22,623 bases of DNA from JBEKLJ01 sp050010255 (GTDB lineage: Bacteria; Acidobacteriota; Terriglobia; Bryobacterales; Bryobacteraceae), in contig JBEKLJ010000026.1 in assembly GCA_050010255.1 (NCBI GenBank), positions 1 to 22,623 of the forward strand, written 5' to 3'. A program made the position numbers and the translations under genes. Below the pieces are notes generated by a model. It was not told where the DNA came from. It ran no database searches and was given only the letters and a program-made list of their open reading frames with translations. Every line of letters starts with the position of its first letter. Position 1 is the first letter of the stretch. This document shows positions 6,924 through 17,580 of the stretch, one piece after another.

Positions 6924-8111
6924 ATGCAAGGTTCCATTCTAGCCCGATTGGGGAGTGATCGAAGCGATACTCAAACACCGATTTTGCAGGCCCTTGAGCC
7001 CGAGGCGCCGCCAGATCCGGCGGACCCGGGAGCACTCCGGCGCCCCTGGCGCTGGATGCTCCTCGCCGCGGCCCTGACCGCCTTGATCCTCTGGGCCGTC
7101 CACAACCACTGGTACCGGGGCCGCTTCCAGTGGGGGAAGTTTGCCGAGAGCTTTCTCGAGATCGAGTGGAAGTGGGTGGTTGCCTCCTCCGCCTTGGCCC
7201 TGGCCAGCTATTACGTCCGGGCGTTGCGGTGGTCGGTGATGGTCAAGCCTTTGCAGCCCAAGTCGAACACTTGGCGCCTGTTCAAGGCTACGGCCATCGG
7301 ATTCACGGTCGTGGTGTTGCTGGGGCGGCCCGGCGAGTTCGTGCGGCCCTACCTGATCGCCCTCAAGGAACGGGTCCCGCTGTCATCCCAGTTCGCCTCC
7401 TGGCTGCTCGAGCGCATCCTGGACCTGCTGGCGGTGCTGGTCGTCTTCGGTTACGCCGTCAGCCGGCTCGGGCACTCCCACGCCAACCTGGGACCGCCCC
7501 TCCGCTGGTCTCTCGAAGCCGGCGGCTGGGCGGCGACGCTTCTGGGCCTGGTTTGCCTGGCCCTGCTGGTCATGTTTGGGCGGTTCTCCGGAACAGCCCG
7601 CAGGCGGCTGCTGGACGCCTTGAGCTTCCTCCCCTCGCGCCACCACAAGCGGACGGATCGGATCGTCACCGCTTTCCTGGAGGGAACGGCGGCCACCAAG
7701 CAGCCGGGCTCGGCCTGGCGGCTCATCGCCTACACCCTCCTGGAGTGGGCCACCATAGTCCTCTGTATCCTCTGCCTGTTCCGGGCTTTTGAGGAGACCT
7801 CTGCGCTCGGCGTCCAGGATGCCCTTCTCTTTCTGGGGCTTGTGTCCTTCGGCAGCATCCTCCAGATCCCCGGAGTGGGCGGAGGCATGCAATTGCTGGC
7901 CATCCTTGTGCTGACGCAGCTCTACGGTGTCCGCCTCGAGGCAGCCACCAGCATCGCCATCATGTTCTGGATCGTTACATTTGTAGTAATTCTGCCGCCA
8001 GGACTCCTCTTCGCCTGCCAGGAGGGATTCAACTGGCGCAAACTTAGGGACTTAGAGCGCCGGGCCGTGCGTGCCGAGGCCGCCGAGCCCGCTCCCGAGC
8101 CAGCCCTATGA
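6924..8111 (+). CDS. Flippase-like membrane protein (YbhN/UPF0104, LPG synthase TM family)
   Basis: This is a 395-aa polytopic membrane protein with about eight hydrophobic helices. It has the hallmark segments of the lysylphosphatidylglycerol synthase TM / UPF0104 family: an early SYYVRALRWSVMVKPL helix, VVVLLGRPGEFVRPYLIA, a central SFLPSRHHKRTDRIV loop, and the C-terminal GSILQIPGVGGGMQLLAILV. The fused catalytic domain of MprF proteins is absent, so it is a stand-alone TM half, probably involved in moving or handling lipids or lipid-linked molecules. The substrate is unknown. The start is uncertain: ATG 6924 is the first in-frame ATG clear of the divergent sigma gene, but no strong Shine-Dalgarno is visible and the first conserved helix begins near residue 45. 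Its TGA overlaps the nrdR ATG, so nrdR is translationally coupled to it. Confidence 0.88.
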   Translation: MQGSILARLGSDRSDTQTPILQALEPEAPPDPADPGALRRPWRWMLLAAALTALILWAVHNHWYRGRFQWGKFAESFLEIEWKWVVASSALALASYYVRALRWSVMVKPLQPKSNTWRLFKATAIGFTVVVLLGRPGEFVRPYLIALKERVPLSSQFASWLLERILDLLAVLVVFGYAVSRLGHSHANLGPPLRWSLEAGGWAATLLGLVCLALLVMFGRFSGTARRRLLDALSFLPSRHHKRTDRIVTAFLEGTAATKQPGSAWRLIAYTLLEWATIVLCILCLFRAFEETSALGVQDALLFLGLVSFGSILQIPGVGGGMQLLAILVLTQLYGVRLEAATSIAIMFWIVTFVVILPPGLLFACQEGFNWRKLRDLERRAVRAEAAEPAPEPAL

Positions 8112-8569
8112 ACTGCCCCTTTTGCGGTCACGTCCAGGACAAAGTGGTCGATTCCCGCGAAAGCAAGGAAGGAAACGTCGTCCGCCGCCGCCGTGAGTGC
8201 CTCGCCTGCCAGCGCCGTTTCACCACCTACGAGCGAATCGATGAAATCCCTTATATGGTCGTGAAGAAAGATGGCCGAAGGGAGAGGTTCGAGCGTCAGA
8301 AGGTGTTGACAGGCCTGTTGAAGGCTTGCGAGAAGCGCCCTGTCGCCATGGGCAAGCTGGCGGAGATCGTCGACGAGGTCGAGACCAGGCTGATCGACGC
8401 CCCGGAGCGAGAGCTTACTACTACTGTAATAGGTGAACTTCTAATGGACCGCCTGCGTAAGCTCGACAAGATCGCCTATGTTCGGTTTGCGTCCGTCTAC
8501 CGGGACTTCCAGGACGAGGAGGCGTTTTTCCACGAGCTCAAGGCGCTCATCCGCCAGAAACGGCCCTGA
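8108..8569 (+). CDS. nrdR: Transcriptional repressor NrdR
   Basis: The protein is 153 aa, the usual NrdR length. It starts MNCPFCGHVQDKVVDSRESK, with the four-cysteine zinc ribbon C3, C6, C31, C34 and the signature RRRRECLACQRRFTTYER. An ATP-cone domain follows from about residue 49 (VVKKDGRRERFERQKVL) to about 140, ending KIAYVRFASVYRDFQDEEAF. NrdR senses ATP/dATP through the cone and represses ribonucleotide reductase genes by binding tandem NrdR boxes. A B12-dependent reductase (nrdJ) with an NrdR-box-like sequence in its upstream region lies 6 kb downstream in this window. The gene overlaps the flippase-family gene (ATGA) and precedes rpoD by 287 bp. Confidence 0.97.
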   Translation: MNCPFCGHVQDKVVDSRESKEGNVVRRRRECLACQRRFTTYERIDEIPYMVVKKDGRRERFERQKVLTGLLKACEKRPVAMGKLAEIVDEVETRLIDAPERELTTTVIGELLMDRLRKLDKIAYVRFASVYRDFQDEEAFFHELKALIRQKRP

Positions 8570-8615
8570 AGGGACGTTTCCGGTGGCCTGCCGTGAGAGA
8601 AACGACTGCGGGTAG

Positions 8616-8658
8616 CCACTCCCCTGGAGTGGTGGAGCGCCCCACTACAGTTTTCTGT
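8616..8658 (+). other. Two small hairpins between nrdR and rpoD
   Basis: CCACTCC (8616-8622) and GGAGTGG (8626-8632) form a 7-bp stem around a 3-nt loop. Then TACAG (8645-8649) and CTGTA (8654-8658) pair around TTTT. There is no T-run directly after either stem, so I do not call a rho-independent terminator; weak termination or attenuation after nrdR is possible. Confidence 0.35.
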
Positions 8659-8695
8659 AACCTTGGACGCCTTCGAACATCTCCAACATTGGGGC

Positions 8696-8724
8696 TTAAC
8701 TTCTTGGGAGATCGATGATAAGAT
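8696..8724 (+). promoter_or_regulatory. Candidate rpoD promoter
   Basis: TTAACT (8696-8701) and TAAGAT (8719-8724) are spaced by 17 bp, each matching the sigma-70 hexamers at 4/6 positions. They sit in the 287-bp gap ahead of rpoD. The predicted start near 8731 gives a leader of about 125 nt before the GTG start codon. Confidence 0.45.
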
Positions 8725-8856
8725 CGAAAACGGCACCAAACGCCACAGGGTGCGGGCGACAACTACAGCAACCGGAAGTAACCGGCAACCGATTTCAGTA
8801 AATCCGATCCCCGAGGTGAGGGCAGCAGCGCTGAGATTGACTCCGAGGGGAGGTGA

Positions 8857-10389
<1,533 letters not shown>

Positions 10390-10424
10390 CGGTGTAGAAG
10401 GTTCTCTACATCTGACCTGAGCAA

Positions 10425-10453
10425 GGCCGGGGCCGAATGGCCCCGGCCTTTTT
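10425..10453 (+). terminator. Rho-independent terminator after rpoD
   Basis: GGCCGGGGCC (10425-10434) and GGCCCCGGCC (10439-10448) form a perfect 10-bp GC stem with a GAAT loop, followed by five T residues (10449-10453). A smaller hairpin (TGTAGA/TCTACA, 10393-10410) sits just before it. The convergent minus-strand gene ends at 10455, so this is the boundary between the two transcription units. Confidence 0.9.
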
Positions 10454-10454
10454 G

Positions 10455-11450
10455 CTATCTGGCCCCGGTGGCGCGCCGGATGACCCGCTCCCGCTCACCC
10501 CGCGTCCAGGCGCCGTGGATCTCCGCCTCAGGCAGGCCGGCCAGCCGGCCGACCAGCAGGAACGACGGCAGGGCGTGCTCCGGGGTCTTCCACCGCGCCA
10601 TTTCGACGAGGGCGCGGAGGGCGCGCTCGCGGAGCTGGTCGAGCGCGGCCGCCGGGCGGTCCTCGGTCAGCAAGACCAGGGCTTTGGCGGCCCGGTATCG
10701 GTCGCTCCAGACCACCGAATTCAGCATCTCGATGAACCAGGTGGGCTGGACGCGGATGCCCAGCTCCGGGTCGCGCGCCCCCAGCGCGGCCATCGCCGTG
10801 AGCGCGCGCATGGCATTGGCGCGCACGCCCTCGTCGCAATCCTGCATGGCGTATTGCACGTCGCCGACTACCAGGCGCTTCTCCGGGGCATAGCCGAGCA
10901 GATAGGCGGCGATGGCGCGGTGCTCGGGGTTCGCCGATTGGCGCACCACCTGGCGCAGCAGGTCCAGGTTGGCCTCGGCCAGGGCGGGAAAGCGCACCTG
11001 GAAGGCAAGCACGCCCAGGTTCGCCGCCAGCTCGTGGCCCTGGGAGACATTCTGCGCGGTATCCCCGATGCGGGCCGCCTGCTCCAGGGCTCCCAGGAAG
11101 CCCTGGTAGGTCTCCACCAGATCGTCTGGGAGGACCGCCTCGCCCTGCGGCGGGGGGTGGAAACTGAAGTGCGGCGCATTGCGCTCTTCGATGCCGACGT
11201 AAAGGATCGCGCGGTCGCCCTCGCAACAGACGGCCTCCACCCGGGCCAGCACGACGCCGGGGATGCGCTCCAGGCGGTCTTCAATGTCGGGCTTCGAGGC
11301 GGGCAACCGGTCGCCTTCGCGGATGTCCACCGCCCTGCGGATGCGGTCCAGGGAGACTTGGCGGACGCCGTAGAAATCCACTACGGCGACGCGCGGGACC
11401 TGCGCCAGGAGGAGCGGGGCCATCACCAGAGAGACAACAAGAGTGCGCAC
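10455..11450 (-). CDS. Secreted POTRA/HEAT-repeat-like protein (331 aa)
   Basis: The start is a GTG giving MRTLVVSLVMAPLLLAQ, a short signal peptide, so the protein is probably periplasmic. Residues about 25-90 look like a POTRA-type module (YGVRQVSLDRIRRAVDIREG, then DRLERIPGVVLARVEAVCCE and ILYVGIEE), as in BamA/ShlB-family polypeptide-binding domains. The rest is alpha-helical with repeated helix pairs (EHRAIAAYLLGYA, VRANAMRALTAMAALG, YRAAKALVLLTEDRP) suggesting HEAT-like repeats. No barrel domain follows, so it is not a complete Omp85 protein. There is no strong ribosome binding site. It is probably monocistronic: the upstream gene ends 86 bp away with a stem-loop between. I do not recognise a named family. 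Confidence 0.8.
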   Translation of the reverse strand: MRTLVVSLVMAPLLLAQVPRVAVVDFYGVRQVSLDRIRRAVDIREGDRLPASKPDIEDRLERIPGVVLARVEAVCCEGDRAILYVGIEERNAPHFSFHPPPQGEAVLPDDLVETYQGFLGALEQAARIGDTAQNVSQGHELAANLGVLAFQVRFPALAEANLDLLRQVVRQSANPEHRAIAAYLLGYAPEKRLVVGDVQYAMQDCDEGVRANAMRALTAMAALGARDPELGIRVQPTWFIEMLNSVVWSDRYRAAKALVLLTEDRPAAALDQLRERALRALVEMARWKTPEHALPSFLLVGRLAGLPEAEIHGAWTRGERERVIRRATGAR

Positions 11451-11495
11451 GCGGAGTTAGACGCAGACGCCGGGGAACCGGCTCCGGCGAAACTG

Positions 11496-11521
11496 GGCCG
11501 GGCGCGACGGGGCGCCCGGCC
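11496..11521 (-). terminator. Stem-loop after the zinc-ribbon/DUF4870-like gene
   Basis: GGCCGGGCGC (11496-11505) and GCGCCCGGCC (11512-11521) form a perfect 10-bp stem with a 6-nt loop. It lies 15 nt past the stop of the minus-strand gene 11537-12232. On the minus strand only three T residues follow within a few bases, so intrinsic termination is possible but not certain. Confidence 0.4.
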
Positions 11522-11536
11522 TTGCGAATCAGACCT

Positions 11537-12232
11537 TTACGCCTGCTTCTCGGCCAAGTCGCCAATCAACGGCAGCTTAAACATGACGCCCTGGTGGGCC
11601 TTGATCAGCAGGAAGACCCAGATCACCAGGAACGCCAGCCAGAGCAGCGTGCCCATCAGGCCGAACAAGGTCGCGGCGCGCCACGCCCAGCCCATGCTGA
11701 AGAAGATGGTGACGAGAATGCCCCAGACGATCTGGACGGCTATCAGCACAATGCCAAAGAAGATCGACTGAAAGGCGTGAAAGCGAATGAACTTCTTCTG
11801 GCAGTATGGCTGCATCACCAGGAACACGATGCCGCAGATCAGCGGCGGCACGTAGCACAGCAGCGCCGCGAGGTTGTCCGTGAGGCCGGGTGCGGGCGCG
11901 CCAGGCTGGGGCGGAGGACCGTAGCCCGGCTGAGGACCATAGCCCGGCTGAGGACCGTAGCCAGGCGGCGGACCCGGCGGCGGACCCTGCGGCGGGGCGG
12001 GCGCGTAGTAAGGTCCCGCCTGAGGCTGAGGGGCCGGTGCACTAGGCTGGGGCGGCGGACCATAGCCCGGGGGGCCGGGCTGCGGGGCGGGCGCGTAGTA
12101 GGGGCCCGCCTGAGGTTGAGGGGCGGCTGCGGGCGGAGCCTGGGCTTCGGCGGGGGGCGCCACAGCCGGCGTCCCGCACTTTGGGCAGAACTGACCCTGG
12201 ACAGAGGCACCGCAGTTCTTGCAGAAAGGCAT
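11537..12232 (-). CDS. Zinc-ribbon, Pro/Gln-rich, DUF4870-like membrane protein (231 aa)
   Basis: The N-terminus is a zinc ribbon (CKNCGASVQGQFCPKCG). Residues about 23-115 are a low-complexity Pro/Gln/Gly/Tyr segment containing two AGPYYAPAP repeats and three consecutive GYGP(Q/P)P units. The C-terminal half is a membrane domain with a LCYVPPLICGIVFLV helix, an FIRFHAFQSIFFGIVLIAVQ helix and a final WLAFLVIWVFLLIKAHQG helix. The RFHAFQS motif is typical of DUF4870/Tic20-like proteins. GGAGG with a 5-nt spacer precedes the ATG. The function of the family is not established, and this domain combination is common in Acidobacteriota and Myxococcota. The low-complexity segment is encoded by tandem DNA repeats (see the separate entries) that could vary in length. 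Confidence 0.85.
   Translation of the reverse strand: MPFCKNCGASVQGQFCPKCGTPAVAPPAEAQAPPAAAPQPQAGPYYAPAPQPGPPGYGPPPQPSAPAPQPQAGPYYAPAPPQGPPPGPPPGYGPQPGYGPQPGYGPPPQPGAPAPGLTDNLAALLCYVPPLICGIVFLVMQPYCQKKFIRFHAFQSIFFGIVLIAVQIVWGILVTIFFSMGWAWRAATLFGLMGTLLWLAFLVIWVFLLIKAHQGVMFKLPLIGDLAEKQA
11916..11969 (-). repeat. 18-bp tandem repeat, three units
   Basis: Units starting at 11916, 11934 and 11952 each begin GGACCGTAGCC or GGACCATAGCC on the plus strand and encode GYGPQP repeats on the minus strand. The third unit is diverged at its end. Confidence 0.8.
11991..12122 (-). repeat. Two ~40-bp direct repeats, 90 bp apart
   Basis: 11991-12032 and 12081-12122 share nearly the same sequence, including GCGCGTAGTA at 12001 and 12091, and encode the two AGPYYAPAP segments of the zinc-ribbon membrane protein. 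This looks like an internal duplication. Confidence 0.75.
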
Positions 12233-12343
12233 TAATCCTCCAGTCAGGATTAAATGTAAACGAGAAGCGGCACAGAAGCAAGGTGCTGGGAAACCGAACC
12301 CGGCCCACGCTCGTGGAAAGGTCGCGCGAACCCCGGGCGGCGA

Positions 12344-12775
12344 TCAGCGGCTGCCGCGTTCCGAGCGGGGCTCGGAGCGCTTAATCTGGGCGCGGCGGCG
12401 GCCCTGGGCCAGGTTGGCGGCGGCGCGATCGCGGGCGGCCTCGCTGAGCTCGATTTTGTTGACCACTTGGCGGGCGCCGGCGGCCCTGGCCAGACGCGTG
12501 GCCGTGCCCTTGTGCTGGATGACGTTGGTGTGGCCCTCGAGCGTCGCCACGCCGCCCTGCACGCGGACCTGAAGGCGGTCCTCAGCGATCTTCGAGCGAG
12601 CGAAGCGGGCGCGGATGGCCGCCTCCACCTCGCGGTCGCTCAGCGGCGTGCCGCCGGTGGCGCCCGAGCGCGCGTGGGTTGCCGTGGTCCGCGGACGAGC
12701 CGGGGTCTCGGCGTTCAGAAGCGCCGCCAACGCGGCCAGGCCCCAAATGAGTCCGAATAGTCTAGGACGGAACAC
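12344..12775 (-). CDS. Secreted BON-domain protein (143 aa)
   Basis: I chose the GTG at 12775, preceded by CAGGAGG, which opens a clean signal peptide (MFRPRLFGLIWGLAALAALL then NAE). Starts further upstream would prepend sequence from the palindrome region. Residues about 45-110 form a BON domain: LSDREVEAAIRARFARSKI, then LQVRVQGGVATLEGHTNV and the conserved ending ARQVVNKIEL. BON domains bind membranes or phospholipids, as in OsmY and DolP, and often stabilise the envelope. The C-terminus is Arg-rich and basic. The gene is divergent from the oxidoreductase at 12853, and the two share a 77-bp intergenic region with a 28-bp palindrome. Confidence 0.85.
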   Translation of the reverse strand: MFRPRLFGLIWGLAALAALLNAETPARPRTTATHARSGATGGTPLSDREVEAAIRARFARSKIAEDRLQVRVQGGVATLEGHTNVIQHKGTATRLARAAGARQVVNKIELSEAARDRAAANLAQGRRRAQIKRSEPRSERGSR

Positions 12776-12789
12776 GCAACCTCCTGACG

Positions 12790-12817
12790 GTAGGGGTCGA
12801 TCATGATCGACCCCTAC
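12790..12817. repeat. Perfect 28-bp palindrome between divergent genes
   Basis: The two 14-bp halves (GTAGGGGTCGATCA and its reverse complement) meet with no spacer. It lies between the start codon of the BON gene and the -10 of the oxidoreductase gene. It could be an operator for a dimeric repressor, a cruciform, or a short palindromic mobile repeat of the GTAGGGG...CCCCTAC type seen in several phyla. Confidence 0.85.
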
Positions 12818-12838
12818 AACGTAGTCGGTCTGGGGCGC

Positions 12839-12844
12839 TATAAT
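12839..12844 (+). promoter_or_regulatory. Consensus -10 element directly before the oxidoreductase start
   Basis: TATAAT matches the -10 consensus exactly and ends 8 nt before the ATG at 12853. Transcription would start at or next to the A of the ATG, giving a leaderless or nearly leaderless mRNA. No Shine-Dalgarno is present in the gap. The -35 is weak (TACAAC at 12815-12820, 18-bp spacing) and overlaps the palindrome edge. Confidence 0.55.
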
Positions 12845-12852
12845 TCGCAGGT

Positions 12853-14076
12853 ATGTCCAGCGATATTGCACGCCGAGACCTTCTGCGCGGCGCCGTGCAG
12901 GGCGCCATGGCGCTTTCCGCAGCCTCCTACTCCCGGGTGCTGGGGGCCAATGACCGGATCCGGTTGGGCGTCATCGGCTGCGGCGATCGCGGCACCTACG
13001 TCGCCACTCTGTTCCTCCAGACCCGACAGGCCGAGGTGGTGGCGCTGTGCGACGTCTACGGCGACCAGATGGACCGCCTCAAGAAGAGGGCGCCGGAGGC
13101 CAAGCGCTTCGGCGACCACCGGGAGCTGCTGGCGATCAAGGACATCGACGCAGTGGTGATCGGCACGCCAGACCACTGGCACGCCGCCTGCGCGATCGAC
13201 TCGCTGAACGCCGGCAAGGACGTCTACATCGAGAAGCCGCTGACGCTGAGGATCGAGGAAGGGCCGCCGATCGTGAACGCGGCGCGCGTCAACGGTCGCA
13301 TCTGCCAGGTGGGGATGCAGCAGCGCTCCGGCAAACACTACCTCCGTGCTAAGGCCGAGTACATCGACACTGGCAGGCTGGGGAAGATCACGCTGGTGCG
13401 CACCTGGTGGCACGGCAATGGCTACCACCTGCGGCGGGCGCCGGCCTCGCTGCAAACCAAGCCGGCGAACCTGGACTGGGCGCGGTTCGTGGGCCCGCTG
13501 AAGTGGCGCGAATACGACCCGCAGCAGTACTTCAACTGGCGCGCTTACCTGGACTACGGCGGCGGGCAGGTGACCGACCTTTTCACGCACTGGATCGACG
13601 TCGTGCACATGTTCATGGGCCATGAGGTCCCGAAATCGGCGGTGGCGGCCGGCGGCGTTTACGCATACAAGGACGGCCGAACGGCCCCGGACACGATCAG
13701 TGTGCTGCTGGAATACCCGGCCGAGTTCACGGCCTCGTTCGAGGCCACGCTGGCGCCGGGCATTTTCGGCGCGGGGATCGAGTTCTGCGGCACCGAGGGC
13801 AAACTCTTCATCGACCGTTCGGGCTACGAATTCCGCCCGGCGGGGCAGGAGGCGCAGCCGGTGGTGTTTTCGACCGGGAAGGCTCCGGGCAGAGACGATC
13901 TCACCGCCTACCATGTGCAGAACTTCCTGGAGTGCATGCGCTCGCGGAAAATGCCCAACGGCGACGTGCTGATCGGGCACCGCTCGGCGCAGGCCTCGCA
14001 CCTGGGCAACATTTCCTACGTCGAGAAGCGGCGAATCGACTTCGACCCGGTGCGGGAGCAGATCCTGCGGAGCTAA
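12853..14076 (+). CDS. Tat-exported Gfo/Idh/MocA family oxidoreductase
   Basis: The 407-aa product starts with a twin-arginine signal (RRDLLRG, residues 7-13, then a hydrophobic stretch). The dinucleotide fold begins at residue 38 with GVIGCGDRG, has the TPDHWH segment (105-110) and the family-defining EKP motif (127-129, within VYIEKPLTL). The C-terminal half is the usual alpha/beta oxidoreductase domain, with LDYGGGQVTDLFTHWIDVVH containing the His/Asp catalytic region. Family members oxidise or epimerise sugars or inositols using NAD(P), with bound cofactor in the Tat-exported forms. The substrate is not predictable from sequence. Such exported forms are expanded in Acidobacteriota and Planctomycetota. 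The gene appears monocistronic, with a 211-bp gap before nrdJ. Confidence 0.93.
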   Translation: MSSDIARRDLLRGAVQGAMALSAASYSRVLGANDRIRLGVIGCGDRGTYVATLFLQTRQAEVVALCDVYGDQMDRLKKRAPEAKRFGDHRELLAIKDIDAVVIGTPDHWHAACAIDSLNAGKDVYIEKPLTLRIEEGPPIVNAARVNGRICQVGMQQRSGKHYLRAKAEYIDTGRLGKITLVRTWWHGNGYHLRRAPASLQTKPANLDWARFVGPLKWREYDPQQYFNWRAYLDYGGGQVTDLFTHWIDVVHMFMGHEVPKSAVAAGGVYAYKDGRTAPDTISVLLEYPAEFTASFEATLAPGIFGAGIEFCGTEGKLFIDRSGYEFRPAGQEAQPVVFSTGKAPGRDDLTAYHVQNFLECMRSRKMPNGDVLIGHRSAQASHLGNISYVEKRRIDFDPVREQILRS

Positions 14077-14203
14077 GCCGACCGCCGGCAACCGACCGCC
14101 GACAGGGGGGCGCGTGGGGTACGCCGGGGCGTTTCCGCCGGATATCCGCGAGGCTGAGATTCCGGTAGACTGTAAGTAGATGCCCCACAAATAGATATTT
14201 TCC

Positions 14204-14228
14204 TTGACGGGGCACTATATATTGGGGC
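14204..14228 (+). promoter_or_regulatory. nrdJ upstream region with NrdR-box-like sequence
   Basis: The sequence at 14212-14227 (GCACTATATATTGGGG) matches the NrdR-box consensus ACACTATATATAGTGT at 12 of 16 positions. It directly follows TTGACG (14204-14209), a good -35 hexamer. A weaker AT-rich element, CACAAATAGATA (14186-14197), lies 27 bp upstream and could be a second box, though the spacing is shorter than the usual ~31 bp. A matching -10 is not obvious (CAACAT at 14228-14233 has only 3/6 matches). Confidence 0.5.
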
Positions 14229-14287
14229 AACATTGCAGAGCGTAGCCCTTTCAAGGGGCGTCCCCTGGAAACCCAAGGAGCCGAGCA

Positions 14288-17101
<2,814 letters not shown>

Positions 17102-17120
17102 GCCCGGGCGTTTGATTCAC

Positions 17121-17144
17121 CGCAGAGACGCAGAGGCGCAGAGA
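17121..17144. repeat. Triplicated 8-bp unit CGCAGAG(A/G)
   Basis: Three units at 17121, 17129 and 17137 form the core of a TTCACCGCAGAGACGCAGAG-type motif directly after nrdJ. Similar strings recur as intergenic repeats in many bacterial genomes (general recollection, not checked here). Confidence 0.6.
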
Positions 17145-17193
17145 ACAGTGCTGAGCTTCGGGGACAGGCCACGAAACAGGCTTGGGCTTCGGC

Positions 17194-17391
17194 TCACTTT
17201 TTCCGCCGCTTCAGCTCGAAGTAGCCGAGCGCGAAGAAGCCAGCCGCGATGCCCCATCGGAGTGCAGCTTGCCACCACGCAGCGCCGACCACCAGGCGGT
17301 TGACGCCCAGCAGCAGGAAGCCAGCGCCGAGCGACACGTACCACCAGCCGAAGAAACCGGAGCGGCGGCGGGTTCTATCGGGCAGCTGCAT
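17194..17391 (-). CDS. Small membrane protein, unknown function
   Basis: This is a 65-aa protein with two hydrophobic helices (GFFGWWYVSLGAGFLLLGVN and ALRWGIAAGFFALGYFEL) flanked by basic residues (RTRRRS at the N side, KRRKK at the end), as expected for a small inner-membrane protein. I start at ATG 17391; a GTG at 17400 would add three residues. No good ribosome binding site is visible for either. It is convergent with nrdJ and lies 189 bp downstream of the glycosyltransferase gene on the same strand. The family is not recognised. The charge and hydrophobicity pattern supports a real gene. Confidence 0.55.
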   Translation of the reverse strand: MQLPDRTRRRSGFFGWWYVSLGAGFLLLGVNRLVVGAAWWQAALRWGIAAGFFALGYFELKRRKK

Positions 17392-17580
17392 ACGAGCCAC
17401 GGAAGAGTGCGCACTTCTCGATCAGCCCCATCTTGTCCCCATCATAGCGGGCCGGGGCCTGCGCCTCGCAGGAGTTTCAGCCGACGGGCTGCGCCGCTCC
17501 AGCCGATGCCAAGGCCGCGGCCAGAACCGCCTGAGCCGGGCGGGGAAATGCGGGCCTTCCGGGGCGTTTCTCGAGCGCCC

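Noticed and set aside
12838..14190. 450-aa open frame antisense to the oxidoreductase
   Set aside because: Shadow of a clear Gfo/Idh/MocA gene; composition dominated by Arg, Val, His and Asp.
14077..14287. Cobalamin riboswitch upstream of nrdJ
   Set aside because: Looked for because the enzyme needs B12, but no B12-box-like sequence or room for the large fold was seen. The gap is 211 bp and contains an NrdR-box-like site instead.
17181..17205. Possible terminator of nrdJ (GGGC-TTCG-GCTC then CACTTTTT)
   Set aside because: The stem is only four pairs including a G-U, and it overlaps the stop codon of the small membrane gene. Too weak to call.
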